From NCBI RefSeq assembly GCF_017115165.1, contig NZ_JABXKF010000071.1:1-64000 (forward strand): a stretch of DNA of 64,000 nucleotides. Direction: 5' to 3'. This DNA is from Nostoc sp. LPT (GTDB lineage Bacteria > Cyanobacteriota > Cyanobacteriia > Cyanobacteriales > Nostocaceae). Of the stretch, positions 1 through 10,212 are shown one piece after another. Both the position numbers and the translations under genes were made by a program. How positions within the stretch are numbered: position 1 is the first letter of the stretch; each line of letters starts with the position of its first letter. A model generated the notes under the pieces. It was not told the origin of the DNA. It searched no databases and saw nothing but the letters and a program-made list of their open reading frames with translations.

Positions 1-74
1 AAACTTTAAACTCTTGAGAGGTTGTTCAAATCCCTCAATAGTTTAGAGTGAAAGAGAGTTAAGCAGTGAGGAGT

Positions 75-98
75 GGGGAGCAGGGGGAGCAGGGGGAG
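75..98. repeat. Short purine-rich tandem repeat in the intergenic region
   Basis: About 2.7 copies of the 9-base unit GGGGAGCAG (one G is added in later copies) lie in the first 190 bases. No gene is supported in 1-190. Such low-complexity runs are common between cyanobacterial genes and no function is inferred. Confidence 0.5.
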
Positions 99-190
99 AT
101 GAGAGGGAATTCTTAAATAAATCTCTCCCTTATCTCCCCCCTCTTCCTTGTTTACCTTGTCTCTTCTCAATGCCCAATGCCCCATGCCCA

Positions 191-1189
191 TTATCTTGAT
201 TTTTCTTTCAGTTCCTCAAGCAATTGAATTACATTATGCTCAAATGCTTTGTTTCGCTCTTGAACTGATTCAATTAACGGTTTCTCAAAAAGATTAACGA
301 CATACTTAGCTAGCTGAATACCTAGAGGTCTTAAATGTCCACCTGCTACAGTTTTACAAAAATCTTGAGGTGGCTTTTGCAGAATATTAGTAAACCATTC
401 ACAGGTTGATTTAGCAATATTGTCTGATTTGAAACAGACTAAACCCATGATATTAAATAGCCCACTATCCTTGATTAAATGCTGGGTTTCTTCAACAGTT
501 GGTTTCACACCCCAACCAAGATTATCAATGATATCCGCTAAAAATTGAGGACGAATTGCGCTCCCTGTGTCAGCAATAGCAGGTGCTAAGAGGATAGAAA
601 CCTGTCCTTTAATGAAGACATTGTTAATTTTGATATTCTTATGCACATAAGTATAAATTAATTTTTTAACTTCATCCCTTTTTCGCATTAGTTCATCAAA
701 GAGAATGTTAATGTCTGCAATAACACTTTCTATTTGGGACTCATCCGAAGTTTTAGATAGTAAATTCCGAAGAAACTGCTCTCTATCTTGAGGCTCTGGA
801 GGTAGAGCAGTAAATCCTTCTAACAGCGAGATATATTTACAGCCAAGGCTATGTCCAATCCAAGAAAAATTATTATCATCTAGATAGGCTTCATAATCAT
901 ATCCTGCAACACTTGCCATTTTCACAAGCTCTGGCAGAATTTCATACTGTTCTCTCATGAGAAAACCAGCTTCTACATAATGGTTAAAAGTAAAATTAAA
1001 CGGCAAAAGAATAATTGTATATCCCTGCTCAAATAGAGATTGAAGCAGATAACGATAAAAAAGCATCGGGCCAAATGTACCAAAGAAAGCCCCGGCAATA
1101 AATTGAATTACTCCTTTAGGCTTTGGATGTAGAGCAACCCAACTGTGAGAAACTGGTTTAAATCTCAGTTTTAGATTCATATTTACCAT
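191..1189 (-). CDS. DUF1350 family protein, alpha/beta-hydrolase-like
   Basis: The 332-residue protein has the N-terminal pattern of the cyanobacterial/plastid DUF1350 family: an opening RFKPVSHSWVALHP followed by GVIQFIAGAFFGTFGP. Around residue 112 the motif WIGHSLGCKY has the GxSxG form of a nucleophile elbow, which suggests an alpha/beta-hydrolase fold. The substrate is unknown. The length is usual for the family and no signal peptide is visible. The first ATG (MVN) is used; an ATG three codons on (MNLKLR) is equally possible because neither has a strong ribosome-binding site. It is the last minus-strand gene before the window edge and is probably independent of the surface-protein block upstream. 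Confidence 0.75.
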   Translation of the reverse strand: MVNMNLKLRFKPVSHSWVALHPKPKGVIQFIAGAFFGTFGPMLFYRYLLQSLFEQGYTIILLPFNFTFNHYVEAGFLMREQYEILPELVKMASVAGYDYEAYLDDNNFSWIGHSLGCKYISLLEGFTALPPEPQDREQFLRNLLSKTSDESQIESVIADINILFDELMRKRDEVKKLIYTYVHKNIKINNVFIKGQVSILLAPAIADTGSAIRPQFLADIIDNLGWGVKPTVEETQHLIKDSGLFNIMGLVCFKSDNIAKSTCEWFTNILQKPPQDFCKTVAGGHLRPLGIQLAKYVVNLFEKPLIESVQERNKAFEHNVIQLLEELKEKSR

Positions 1190-1364
1190 GACTTATTTGT
1201 AGGTATATGCTGAATCTCCAAACTGAAGTTGCTATTTTTCGGATTATTCAAAAGATATTTTTGCCAAACTGTGATGCTTCGGTGAACAAGCTGCGATCGC
1301 CTCGTTAGCAAATAGCCGGAACTCTCTTAATGCCGTTAATTCCACTAGTTAGGGATGGTTAAAA

Positions 1365-4256
1365 CTATTTCACCTTAGTGCGGAAGCGGACAAAACCATA
1401 AGAATTAGCTGGTGTGCCAGATCCAGTGGCTGCGGGTAGATTGGGAAAACTTGGGACTGTAATATTGACCACTACTGCTCCATTGGTGTTAGTACCGCAG
1501 TATGATGGTGTGGCTAAGTCGTTAGCTGTATAAAAACGCCCGCGATCGCTATCTCCTACATTAGTGAGATAAAGCGTAGGTGTAGTAGAACCAATAGCTA
1601 GGGCAATTCCTCGATCTGCTCCTGGTAAGCCACCATCATTAGGAGTCATACCATTAAAAGCAGTAGGAATAAAATTAACATTAGTCGGAACTAAGTCGCA
1701 GAATTTCACATTAGTTGCATTACCAAGACCATTGGAAAGAAAATATATCGTGTATTCCAATTCATCTCCTGGTTTGACAGTGCCAGCATTAATTAATCCT
1801 CGCAAGTAGCCAACAGGCCATTTAGGATCGCTATCATCAGTAGCATAAGGTTCTGGTACATAGTTGCTGGCATTAGTAGCAACGTCACTGCGACCATCCA
1901 CAATATCAGTTAAATCTTGGTTATTAAGGCGGGTAATGCGTTTAATTAACAGTAATTTAGGGTTAGAACTAATAATATTTACTACTGTAAATAAAGTGGG
2001 GTCATCATCTGCTGTACTGGCAGGATTATTACCGATATTTACACCATTATCAGTAATTTGCAAGAACGAATTACCAAGAGTAGGTGGGTTATTGGTAGCA
2101 CCAGCAGAGTCTGCATCTGTGAACACTGTACCAACAGTTACTGTAGGATTATCGGGTGTGTTAAAAGTAGCATTTGCTTGGTTACTAATTGGATTACCGC
2201 CATTGGCATTATTAATTGTGGCAGTAATTTTAATGGTAATCGTATCACCTACACGGAGAATTCCAGAATTTGTCACAGCAACAACACCAGCACCGTTGTA
2301 ACTGGGATTGATTGTGATATTATTCCCTGAAGTTGCAGCAGTAATTGCTGCACTCACAAAGTTTAACTGTGAGGGTAATGAGTCGTTAATGACAAAGTTA
2401 ATTGCATTGCTATTACCTGGATTTAGGTTGGAGTAAGTGATAGTATATTCGATGCGATCGCCTACAGTCACTGTTCCACTATTATCATTGTCTGCGAGGA
2501 AGCGAACAGATTTGGTTCCTGTGACATTTGCTTGAGTATTAGTAGTAATTACCAAGGGAGTATTGATTGCTTGACTTGGGAAATATGTCCAAGTATCTAT
2601 ACCCTTATAGTCACCATAATTACTACTAAATTCATGTTCTCCTGACACACTATTAATCCCTCTAGCAGCATTACGTGGGCTAGTAGCTCCCGTACCATTT
2701 AAGTTAATCGCCGTGCCGTTAGCGGTAGTATAATTGTTGTCGTTGTAATAAACGGTCGTCGAGCCAATCTGCTGTCCATTTTGATCTACAAGGTTAGGAA
2801 AAGCAGCAGGAGGGTTTTCCATTGTGATTTTAAACCCCTGTGGATTATTTTCGGCATCCAACATGGGAAAGTGATATTCACCCGATCGTGTTGTGATTAT
2901 GGCATTGTATGGTAAGTTTCCTGGTCGAGGTAGGAGATTTGTCCCACTTGCATCCTTTCCATTCCAAAGCACCACATTTGAACCGAGAGATAGCACATTT
3001 TGTAGTACTCTATCGCTACTAGGATCATAAATGCCATCAGTATTGGTATCAATAATTATTTGATAGCTACCACTTGAACTGGCATTGAAGCTAAAATTGC
3101 CTCCCACACCCACAGAAGTTTGGTTCCCACTACCTCCATTACCCCCGGTAAATTTGAACGAAGTCGGTACTATCGGAATATTAGCTGCAATAGGAATACT
3201 CAAAGCATTGAGGGTTGCAGTGTCGGGTCGATTAAAGAAAACTAGGTGGGTAATGTCTGTTATGGTATCAGTGACATTCGGACTTTGAACTTTTACATTG
3301 CCATAAAAGTTGAGTGTGCTGTTTGGGTCTGCTGGAGAATTGATAGAGTGATAAAGTGTAGAACCGTTACTGTCAATATATCCCCGGCTATTAGCAAAAA
3401 AGATGAAGCCAAAAGGATCGACTCCATTCATGTCAGTTTCATACCGATACCCATCTTTGGTTTGAATATAAAGCTTAGAGTTGAGTCCTAAACCAGCAGG
3501 AGCGCCATTTTGCCCAGCATTTCCTCCCATATTCATAGCAATATAGTTAGTAAATACTCGTCCTTTTTTGGTAGCGCCGTTACTATCTCGAACTGTGATA
3601 TCCCAAGCCGCCACCCCTGAAAGTTGAGTACCATTTGTAGGAAATACCGCTGTTGTGGTTCTTGGGGGCGGATTGCCTGTAGTACCACTTTTATCAGAAG
3701 AATGAAATTCAACTTCGTAAATACCTGTTTCTGTAGCGACGAAACTACAAGGGGTATAGCCACCGGGATTAGGTAAAGGGCCGGCTGTCTCTTTGGCAAC
3801 AGTGTCAATAAAACCAAAACCAGGATTAGAATTCAGAACATCACAAGAGCCATTTTGACTACCAAAGGGACTGCGGTAAACGATATCTTGTGGGTTTGAG
3901 AAACTAGTATTCACACTAGAGCCAAGATTAACAGTTTCTCCCGCCTCTACATAAACTTTGAGTGTGGTTTTCCGAATAATACCTGCTGCTGTTAAATCTG
4001 ACCATTCCAGGTAAGGTCTATATCCGCCATCAGAAATTAACTCTTTGCTGCCTTCAGCCAAGCTAGGTTGGATACTAGTTCCGAAAATACATAAAAAAAA
4101 GCCCAAGCTACTCAGCCATAGTTTTTGGCGGCTAATTGTTAATGGCTTTTCCACAGTTTTTTTGACTGGGTTGCCCGCAATCACAAAAAATTTATCATTT
4201 TTATCAATATTTACTGTGGCGATCACTCTTAATTTCTTAAATAAAGATTTCATCAT
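1365..4256 (-). CDS. Exported DUF11-repeat surface protein
   Basis: The protein has 963 residues. A basic N-terminus of about 45 residues precedes a hydrophobic stretch (WLSSLGFFLCIFG, about residues 48-60) ending near SLAEG, which reads as an extended signal peptide. The body is rich in Asn, Thr and Gly. At least two DUF11-type modules are seen, near residues 590-690 (VGDRIEYTITYSN, then INDSLPSQLNFVSA) and near 770-880 (KPGDELEYTIYFLSNG, then LVPTNVNFIP). A segment with DTNTDGIYDPSSD may bind calcium. DUF11 modules are beta-sandwich repeats of bacterial envelope proteins, so a role outside the cytoplasm is likely. It lies last in the surface-protein block, about 200 bases after the barrel gene, and may have its own promoter. 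Confidence 0.7.
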   Translation of the reverse strand: MMKSLFKKLRVIATVNIDKNDKFFVIAGNPVKKTVEKPLTISRQKLWLSSLGFFLCIFGTSIQPSLAEGSKELISDGGYRPYLEWSDLTAAGIIRKTTLKVYVEAGETVNLGSSVNTSFSNPQDIVYRSPFGSQNGSCDVLNSNPGFGFIDTVAKETAGPLPNPGGYTPCSFVATETGIYEVEFHSSDKSGTTGNPPPRTTTAVFPTNGTQLSGVAAWDITVRDSNGATKKGRVFTNYIAMNMGGNAGQNGAPAGLGLNSKLYIQTKDGYRYETDMNGVDPFGFIFFANSRGYIDSNGSTLYHSINSPADPNSTLNFYGNVKVQSPNVTDTITDITHLVFFNRPDTATLNALSIPIAANIPIVPTSFKFTGGNGGSGNQTSVGVGGNFSFNASSSGSYQIIIDTNTDGIYDPSSDRVLQNVLSLGSNVVLWNGKDASGTNLLPRPGNLPYNAIITTRSGEYHFPMLDAENNPQGFKITMENPPAAFPNLVDQNGQQIGSTTVYYNDNNYTTANGTAINLNGTGATSPRNAARGINSVSGEHEFSSNYGDYKGIDTWTYFPSQAINTPLVITTNTQANVTGTKSVRFLADNDNSGTVTVGDRIEYTITYSNLNPGNSNAINFVINDSLPSQLNFVSAAITAATSGNNITINPSYNGAGVVAVTNSGILRVGDTITIKITATINNANGGNPISNQANATFNTPDNPTVTVGTVFTDADSAGATNNPPTLGNSFLQITDNGVNIGNNPASTADDDPTLFTVVNIISSNPKLLLIKRITRLNNQDLTDIVDGRSDVATNASNYVPEPYATDDSDPKWPVGYLRGLINAGTVKPGDELEYTIYFLSNGLGNATNVKFCDLVPTNVNFIPTAFNGMTPNDGGLPGADRGIALAIGSTTPTLYLTNVGDSDRGRFYTANDLATPSYCGTNTNGAVVVNITVPSFPNLPAATGSGTPANSYGFVRFRTKVK

Positions 4257-4454
4257 TTAGTTCCAATAAAAATACATAATATGTAAGTAATAATATTGAG
4301 TTCATAAATATACACATACCGGAATTAAAATTGAAAAGTTTTTGCACTAGATTTAAAGCGGATAAAAAATCGTTACGACAATAGTATTCCCACGGGGAAA
4401 GGTTAAATTCGTACATAGAGGTTGCAATGAACGTCTCTACATCAAATAACCGTT

Positions 4455-7400
4455 TTATATTTCACGCCTTTGCATCCCCCTCATTGCAGCCTTGAGTTTA
4501 CCCACCAAAGTTTTCATCGCCGATTCCTGTGGCTGACGCGCTACAGGCTTTTGCTGTCCAAAGCCGTCAAACAATTCGTTGAGCTTAACTGTAAAGCCTA
4601 AATACGCGCCTCCCGCAGAACGTGTTCCTGAGAAATCCCGGTCATCAACTTTACCAAAGACATAACCAGCCGAAACGCGCAGATTAGGCGTGAGGTAGTA
4701 GCCTGTTTCCACAACAAAGCCTGTCTCACTGTAGCTAGACTGACTAATTACACGAGCCTCACCCACCAAATCCCAGCTATATCCCAAACGATAGGTAGCG
4801 CGTAATTGGGCCAGATTGACTGTGCTAGTACCAGCTAAATCACTAGCTATGTAAGAGGTACTGTTACGCAACGCATACTTCCCGTAGAATTCCCATTGCC
4901 AGTTAGGAGCGTAAATTGCTTCTAAAGCAAAGGTATGGTCTTGGGAACCCGTACCACTTCCTAACAGGATGGTGTCAGGGATGGTTGATGGATTTTGGCG
5001 ATATTCATAACGCAACAAAGCATTAAATTTATCGTTATTGGGATCGCGGTAGGCTAAACCCAGCTTTAGGTTAGCAGTATCTCCCAATCCTGAAAGCTTT
5101 TGATTGGAAGAACCGGCTTGTTGATAACGTACCAAAGCGGTGAGAGCCGGAGAAATTTTACCCGCAGCACCTGCGGTAATTACTGTATTAGCACCACCAG
5201 AAGAGGAACGATGTTCGTAACGGATGCTAGCTTGAAACTGCGGATTATCACTGTATTCCAGACCCACACTGTAGCTATCGCCACCATCAAATCCGATCGC
5301 AGATGCAGCTTGACCAAAGGCGTAGGGTTGGGCATATTGTTGACCCGCCAAAGTGCGTCCGAAGAAGTTGCCAAATACGTGTTCATAAGCAACGTTCAGC
5401 CGCAATCCAGAAGCAATAGTCCAGCGATTATTTAGACCAATTGCTCCTTGGGTAGTCATTTCGTTAGCACCACCCAAAATTGAGTAACGACCAGTTAAGG
5501 TAGTATCCGATCCGAGTTTGTGTTCGCCGTTGACACTCAAGCTAGTAATGGAATTACCCGAATATTGACTGCTACTGTAATACTGTTGGGCTAAACTGAC
5601 GTTGACACCAGGAATTACTGCCCAATTCAACCCAAAAATGGTACGGTCTGGGTAAATAGCATTTTTTTGGGAAGATAAGCTGAGTTCATTTTGGGCTTGG
5701 AATGTCAGGTTTTTAGCTAGAGGAACTGAAAAACGCGATCGCAGTTGATCGGAATTACTACTCAAGCTACTGTCAGGGATGCGGTCTTCCAATTGACGAT
5801 GAATCAAATCCAGATCGATAGTGGCGCTACCCAGGCGTTGTTGAATTCCAGCAGAAATCGTCGTCAGCGAATTATCAACCTTGCTACCAGGTATCGCCTC
5901 ATAACGTGGTGCAAACAGTTCTTCAAAGGTGTCTAGGGGTTGGGGAGCAATCCCAAAATTGTCTTCGTGGTCGTATTGCGCTCTGACGTTGGTAGTTGAA
6001 GTGAGTTTAGCTGTAACCTGCGCTCCATAACGGGTTTGTCCTGGGACAAAGCTGATAGTGGCATTATTGGCAAAACCCGTATCAGCAAAGCGATAATAGG
6101 CACGACCTTGAATCCTATTAGTAATCTTTCCTTCAGCTTCTAAACGGTAAGCATCACCTCTGACCTTTCCCACAACATCAGAATCATTCGTGGAATGGGC
6201 ATATTCTGCGATTAACTTACCGTAGTCACCGAAAGCAATCAGCGCATCTGCACCATAGAGTTGAAAGTCGCGCACCCCATGATTTTCTTGAACGTAAGTT
6301 GCTCCTATCCAACTTTCGGAGTTAAGTTTGCGGGAAAGATTATATTGCAAACGACCAGCATAAATACTCCCGTCAGAGTCTTCGCTGTCATATTGATAGC
6401 TAACAACAATCCGACGTACCAATACTTGTCCTGTTTGATCGATATCGGTGCGTAGAATAGGTTCGCGGAATAGTAAAGTACCGCGATCGTAGTCGATTTC
6501 GTAGTCTGGGCCTCGGTTAAGTTGTTTTCGTTTTAATACAGTCCCAGGACGATTGAGTTCTTCTAACTCGATAAAGACATTTTCACTACCTGCTTGTAAT
6601 AGTCTGCGAGAGAGGAAGTAATAACCACTAGTGCCATCAGGAGCAATGGTATCTCGTTGAAACCCTTCTAAGTGGTCGCCATAGAAACCTGTAATTTGTA
6701 GGTTTCCTAAGTTGTAGTTAGCTTTAAAACCGTGGAGTTGACGGGTGATAGAAGTAAATTGCTGCGATCGCCGCGCAAATTCTTCTGTGTTATAGTCACC
6801 CCACATAGCATAATCAGGATCGGAGCCAGGGGTACGAGCTGAACGCTCAAAACGCAAAAATACACTATCAATGGAAGGAGCGACTACATCAACTTTCGAG
6901 CTATCGCCGTAGACAGGATAGTCTTGCTCGCTGAATTGGTAAGTTCTAAACAGGCGATTATCGCAGTTGCAATCTTCATTGAGGCTACGAGAACTGTTAT
7001 ATGCGCCTGTAAACAACCATTCTCCGATCACACCAGTGGCAAATATCGCTGAATGGAAATCTAATTGGGTTCCGTTGTTTTTGTCAGGAGGGAGGAAATC
7101 ACGGAAACTACCGTAATAATTTGTACCTCTAGCGCCCAAACGTAAATCTATTACTCCAGTAACTAAACTTGGACGCAGTGCGGTTTCAAATTGTAGTTGG
7201 GTGAAGGCTTCTAAATCATTCGCGATCGCCCGAATTGTCACAGTTTCGGCCTTCAGTTGCGATCGCAACGTCGCTGTAAATTGTCCCCCTTTCGCCTCCA
7301 CTTGAAATCCGGCTTCATCAGGTTTGAAGTCTTTCCCAACCAACTCCCCAGCAGTGGGTATAAGGGTGACAACAGCATCACGATTCGAGCGATTACCGTT

Positions 7401-8501
7401 TGCATCGATGAGTTGACCCCAGATTGTAGCCGTAGAACGTCCATCCGCCGGGATACGAGACTCAACTGTTTCTAAAGTTAATTGCTGCGGCGCTCCCCGG
7501 ACTGCGACTTGTACTGTTACAGGGGGTTCTGTTCCTCCAACAACTTGTGCAGAGATGGTGTTTGCACCTTCTTTTAACGAGACACCATACCATGTCTGCG
7601 TTACCAAATTGGTGGTAGTATCAGTTTCCGTCCGTCCTACTAAAGAAGGGTCTACCAACGCCCCATTTACCCGCAATTCCACTTGACTACCAGCGGGAAA
7701 CTGCACAATCACCGTACTAGCTTGTACATCTACAACACTGTCAGCCGTCGGAGTCAGGATTTTGATTGCTGTAGATATAGGGAGAGTAGGGGACACAGGA
7801 AGATTTTCATTCACCTCTTGTCCCTTTGTCTTTGCCTCCTCTACTCCTGCAATCTTGCCTAATCCTCTAGGCAAGCCTACAGAAGTTGTTGGTTGAAATG
7901 GTTGTATTTCCGTTGGAGAAGCATGAAACAGTGTCTCAGTATCTTTACCTCCGTCGTTCTTGATTCCTACTATTTTGCGTGAGCCACTGAGCAAATCAAC
8001 AGAAGTTGCTGGTTGAAATGGGTCTATTTCCGTTTCACTTGGCTGGATATCTGGAATTTCAGGAGCCGATGCTTTATAAGTTGAGGCAAATTCAAGAGGT
8101 AGAAAATGCTGCTCGGAACTTCTCAAGAGATGAGAAGAATTTGAATCCATACTTTTTTCAGCAACTTTATTCCGATCGGCTTGATCTTCGACCTGACTTT
8201 TCACGTCATGTGCAAAAACCAAAGCGAAACCTAACCCCTTTCTGCTTAGAAGGGAACGGGAAGTATTCAAAGCCTTTCCCCTTTTAGGGGAGAGGTTTGG
8301 AGAGAGGTTTTCCAAATCCCGTGATAAGTCAGAATCTTTAACACCCTTATCTGCTTGCAAATGGGAATCAGGGAAAAGGAGTTTTTCACTAGTGATTTCT
8401 GCTTTGACAATTGTAGGGTACAAAACAAGGCAGAGAGCTACTGGCATCGCCCCGATCAATTTCAGGTTAAATGTAGTTATACAGTGCAGTCTGGGTTTCA
8501 T
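4455..8501 (-). CDS. Large exported protein with Ig-like domains and outer-membrane beta barrel
   Basis: The protein has 1348 residues. The N-terminus (MKPRLHCITTFNLKLIGAMP, then VALCLVLYPTIVKA) reads as a signal peptide. Residues about 60-240 are low-complexity and carry a translated repeat element. Two beta-sandwich segments follow: near 245-340 (PTADSVVDVQASTVIVQFPA) and an invasin-like Ig module near 345-440 (RIPADGRSTATIWGQLIDAN). From about 450 to the end, alternating amphipathic strands rich in aromatic residues (RLGARGTNYYGSFRDF to the last strand GAYLGFTVKLNELF) fit a large beta barrel. This architecture suggests an outer-membrane porin or display/secretion channel. Its ATG overlaps the stop of the upstream gene (8498-8501), so the two are translationally coupled. 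The cargo is unknown. Confidence 0.7.
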   Translation of the reverse strand: MKPRLHCITTFNLKLIGAMPVALCLVLYPTIVKAEITSEKLLFPDSHLQADKGVKDSDLSRDLENLSPNLSPKRGKALNTSRSLLSRKGLGFALVFAHDVKSQVEDQADRNKVAEKSMDSNSSHLLRSSEQHFLPLEFASTYKASAPEIPDIQPSETEIDPFQPATSVDLLSGSRKIVGIKNDGGKDTETLFHASPTEIQPFQPTTSVGLPRGLGKIAGVEEAKTKGQEVNENLPVSPTLPISTAIKILTPTADSVVDVQASTVIVQFPAGSQVELRVNGALVDPSLVGRTETDTTTNLVTQTWYGVSLKEGANTISAQVVGGTEPPVTVQVAVRGAPQQLTLETVESRIPADGRSTATIWGQLIDANGNRSNRDAVVTLIPTAGELVGKDFKPDEAGFQVEAKGGQFTATLRSQLKAETVTIRAIANDLEAFTQLQFETALRPSLVTGVIDLRLGARGTNYYGSFRDFLPPDKNNGTQLDFHSAIFATGVIGEWLFTGAYNSSRSLNEDCNCDNRLFRTYQFSEQDYPVYGDSSKVDVVAPSIDSVFLRFERSARTPGSDPDYAMWGDYNTEEFARRSQQFTSITRQLHGFKANYNLGNLQITGFYGDHLEGFQRDTIAPDGTSGYYFLSRRLLQAGSENVFIELEELNRPGTVLKRKQLNRGPDYEIDYDRGTLLFREPILRTDIDQTGQVLVRRIVVSYQYDSEDSDGSIYAGRLQYNLSRKLNSESWIGATYVQENHGVRDFQLYGADALIAFGDYGKLIAEYAHSTNDSDVVGKVRGDAYRLEAEGKITNRIQGRAYYRFADTGFANNATISFVPGQTRYGAQVTAKLTSTTNVRAQYDHEDNFGIAPQPLDTFEELFAPRYEAIPGSKVDNSLTTISAGIQQRLGSATIDLDLIHRQLEDRIPDSSLSSNSDQLRSRFSVPLAKNLTFQAQNELSLSSQKNAIYPDRTIFGLNWAVIPGVNVSLAQQYYSSSQYSGNSITSLSVNGEHKLGSDTTLTGRYSILGGANEMTTQGAIGLNNRWTIASGLRLNVAYEHVFGNFFGRTLAGQQYAQPYAFGQAASAIGFDGGDSYSVGLEYSDNPQFQASIRYEHRSSSGGANTVITAGAAGKISPALTALVRYQQAGSSNQKLSGLGDTANLKLGLAYRDPNNDKFNALLRYEYRQNPSTIPDTILLGSGTGSQDHTFALEAIYAPNWQWEFYGKYALRNSTSYIASDLAGTSTVNLAQLRATYRLGYSWDLVGEARVISQSSYSETGFVVETGYYLTPNLRVSAGYVFGKVDDRDFSGTRSAGGAYLGFTVKLNELFDGFGQQKPVARQPQESAMKTLVGKLKAAMRGMQRREI
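8210..8310. repeat. Palindromic repeat element inserted in a reading frame
   Basis: Inside the barrel gene, this stretch has the composition of cyanobacterial intergenic repeats: CCCCTTTTAGGGG and CCCTTTCTGCTTAGAAGGG are self-complementary, and GAGAGGTTTGGAGAGAGG follows. In the protein it adds about 30 residues (such as NLSPNLSPKRGKALN) unlike the surrounding sequence. It keeps the frame, so it seems to be tolerated in a linker. Confidence 0.55.
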
Positions 8502-10048
8502 TTCTTGACTGGCTCCTGAAATGTGGGGGTGACAGCGAAGTTCATGCGTACTAAGCCACCAGGCTCTAAATGCACCAAGCGAGATTGGCTGTTTCGTTCG
8601 CGGAATTTTTCATTATGAGCTAGGGTGTAACCGGCTACACTGCTAAGGTCTAGTACACCTGTGTGGTATCCAGGTAAGGCATTAACTAAGGAGAACAAAC
8701 CATTAGGATCTGTTGTGATGCGGTTTCCGTCCTCCAGAAAAATCACTACATTGGGTACTCCAGGCTCACCACGCTGTTGTTCACCGTCAAAGTTTTTATC
8801 AACAAACACCCGACCGATAATCGTGCCACAGTCAGAAACGATTCCTGGACGAATTTTCAATTGGTGGGTTGCTGGGCCATCCTTAGTACTAAAACGGTTA
8901 TCAGCTCGTTGGGCATTAACGAACGCAGTGTTGCGACCAGTACCACGCAGTGCATCGGCTGTTAATTGAGTAGCGTAGGCAATATTCAAGACTTTCTCTG
9001 GGGGAATTGTGACGTCTGTGCGGAATGTCACTGTGTTACCATTGCGTTCTGAGGCGATCGTGACTAGTTGACCATCTAGCTCTCCCCGCACAGATTTCGG
9101 CAAAAACTGAAATCCTAAAGGTAGGTTGTCGGTGACAAATATATTGCTCAAACCAGCATCAGCGAGATTTTTTACCGACAGGCGGTAGATTACCGTATCT
9201 CCAGGTTCAGCAGTAGCGCGATCGCCTGTTTTGATAATCTGTAACTGATTGGCTTGACACAAATTTGTGGTGAATTCAAAGGCTAATAAATCCAGTCCTA
9301 CCGTTTCTGCGTTGGGAACTAAAACAACTGTTTGCTCTAACCTGGTTTCACCTGTAAGACTAATTGGTTGACCATCCAGAGAACTAGCAACATATCGCAC
9401 GACACCATTACCTTGTGTGCCACTGCTAGCAAGGATTTCAATCTTGATCCGCCGCTGTTTATAGATAGAATTTGGTGGTGGATTAACTACAAATATGTAG
9501 GTTCTACCTGGATCGGTTTGACCCTTATTCGGATCGAGTAAGAAATTGTAAACACCCGCAGGGTTATTCGTAACGAAGTAGGGGTTACTATTTTCGGTAT
9601 TTGGAGATTTACCACCAGGGACATTGTTATTAGAAATATCTGGCAACTCTGTTCTAGTCAGAGAAACTAAGCTGCCCAATTCTGTCCCCGTTGGGTCGCT
9701 AGAGTTCGGTTCGTATACCCCAACTGAAAAACCTGTATAGTCAGGTAGAATTGTCCCAGCGCAACCTAATATCCGTCCTAATGGATCGAGTAATGGGCTA
9801 GGACTAACATTGATTTGACTAGAATTTCCTTGATATTGATAATTGCTAGCAGAATCCGTATAAGTATAAGTAGCTTGATTTATTAATGGCACAGACGCAA
9901 CCAGATTGTTAGTCTGTTGCGCGATCGCTGGCATATATATAGTAGTATGCAAAAAACTTCCCAGAAGAACAGTAGCTGTTAACCGTCGCCACCAGCTACC
10001 GCTAGAAGTAATTTGCTTTTGGTTTTGAGGACGGCTCACCGAACACAT
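8498..10048 (-). CDS. Exported protein with DUF11 and SdrD-B-like domains
   Basis: The protein has 516 residues. A signal peptide is visible at about residues 23-45 (RLTATVLLGSFLHTTIYMPA, then IAQQ). Near 270-385 is a DUF11 module (EPGDTVIYRLSVKNLADAGL, then NLPLGFQFLP). Near 400-500 is a SdrD-B-like (Cna-B) module with the calcium-loop-like motif VFVDKNFDGEQQRGEPGVPN and TTDPNGLFSL. Such modules are beta-sandwiches of surface proteins. The stop codon overlaps the start of the barrel gene by four bases, which suggests that the two are made together and may act together at the outer membrane. The start is the first ATG. Confidence 0.72.
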   Translation of the reverse strand: MCSVSRPQNQKQITSSGSWWRRLTATVLLGSFLHTTIYMPAIAQQTNNLVASVPLINQATYTYTDSASNYQYQGNSSQINVSPSPLLDPLGRILGCAGTILPDYTGFSVGVYEPNSSDPTGTELGSLVSLTRTELPDISNNNVPGGKSPNTENSNPYFVTNNPAGVYNFLLDPNKGQTDPGRTYIFVVNPPPNSIYKQRRIKIEILASSGTQGNGVVRYVASSLDGQPISLTGETRLEQTVVLVPNAETVGLDLLAFEFTTNLCQANQLQIIKTGDRATAEPGDTVIYRLSVKNLADAGLSNIFVTDNLPLGFQFLPKSVRGELDGQLVTIASERNGNTVTFRTDVTIPPEKVLNIAYATQLTADALRGTGRNTAFVNAQRADNRFSTKDGPATHQLKIRPGIVSDCGTIIGRVFVDKNFDGEQQRGEPGVPNVVIFLEDGNRITTDPNGLFSLVNALPGYHTGVLDLSSVAGYTLAHNEKFRERNSQSRLVHLEPGGLVRMNFAVTPTFQEPVKK

Positions 10049-10212
10049 CTCCTCTGAAATGTCAAGCTTGTTGTTAATAAAAGCATCTATTTATTTAGGG
10101 AATCCAGTTAAACTAAAACCCTTTAAAAATCTCGTTTTCAGGTTTTATCTGGAAATCTTGTTGATTGCGGCTCTTTTTCGAGTCAGGAAGGCGGTGTTTC
10201 CTTGCATCCCAA

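Noticed and set aside
1864..3491. Plus-strand open frames of 60-145 codons across the DUF11-like gene
   Set aside because: They lie opposite a long, well-supported gene with low-complexity Thr/Asn codons, have no ribosome-binding sites and no family signs.
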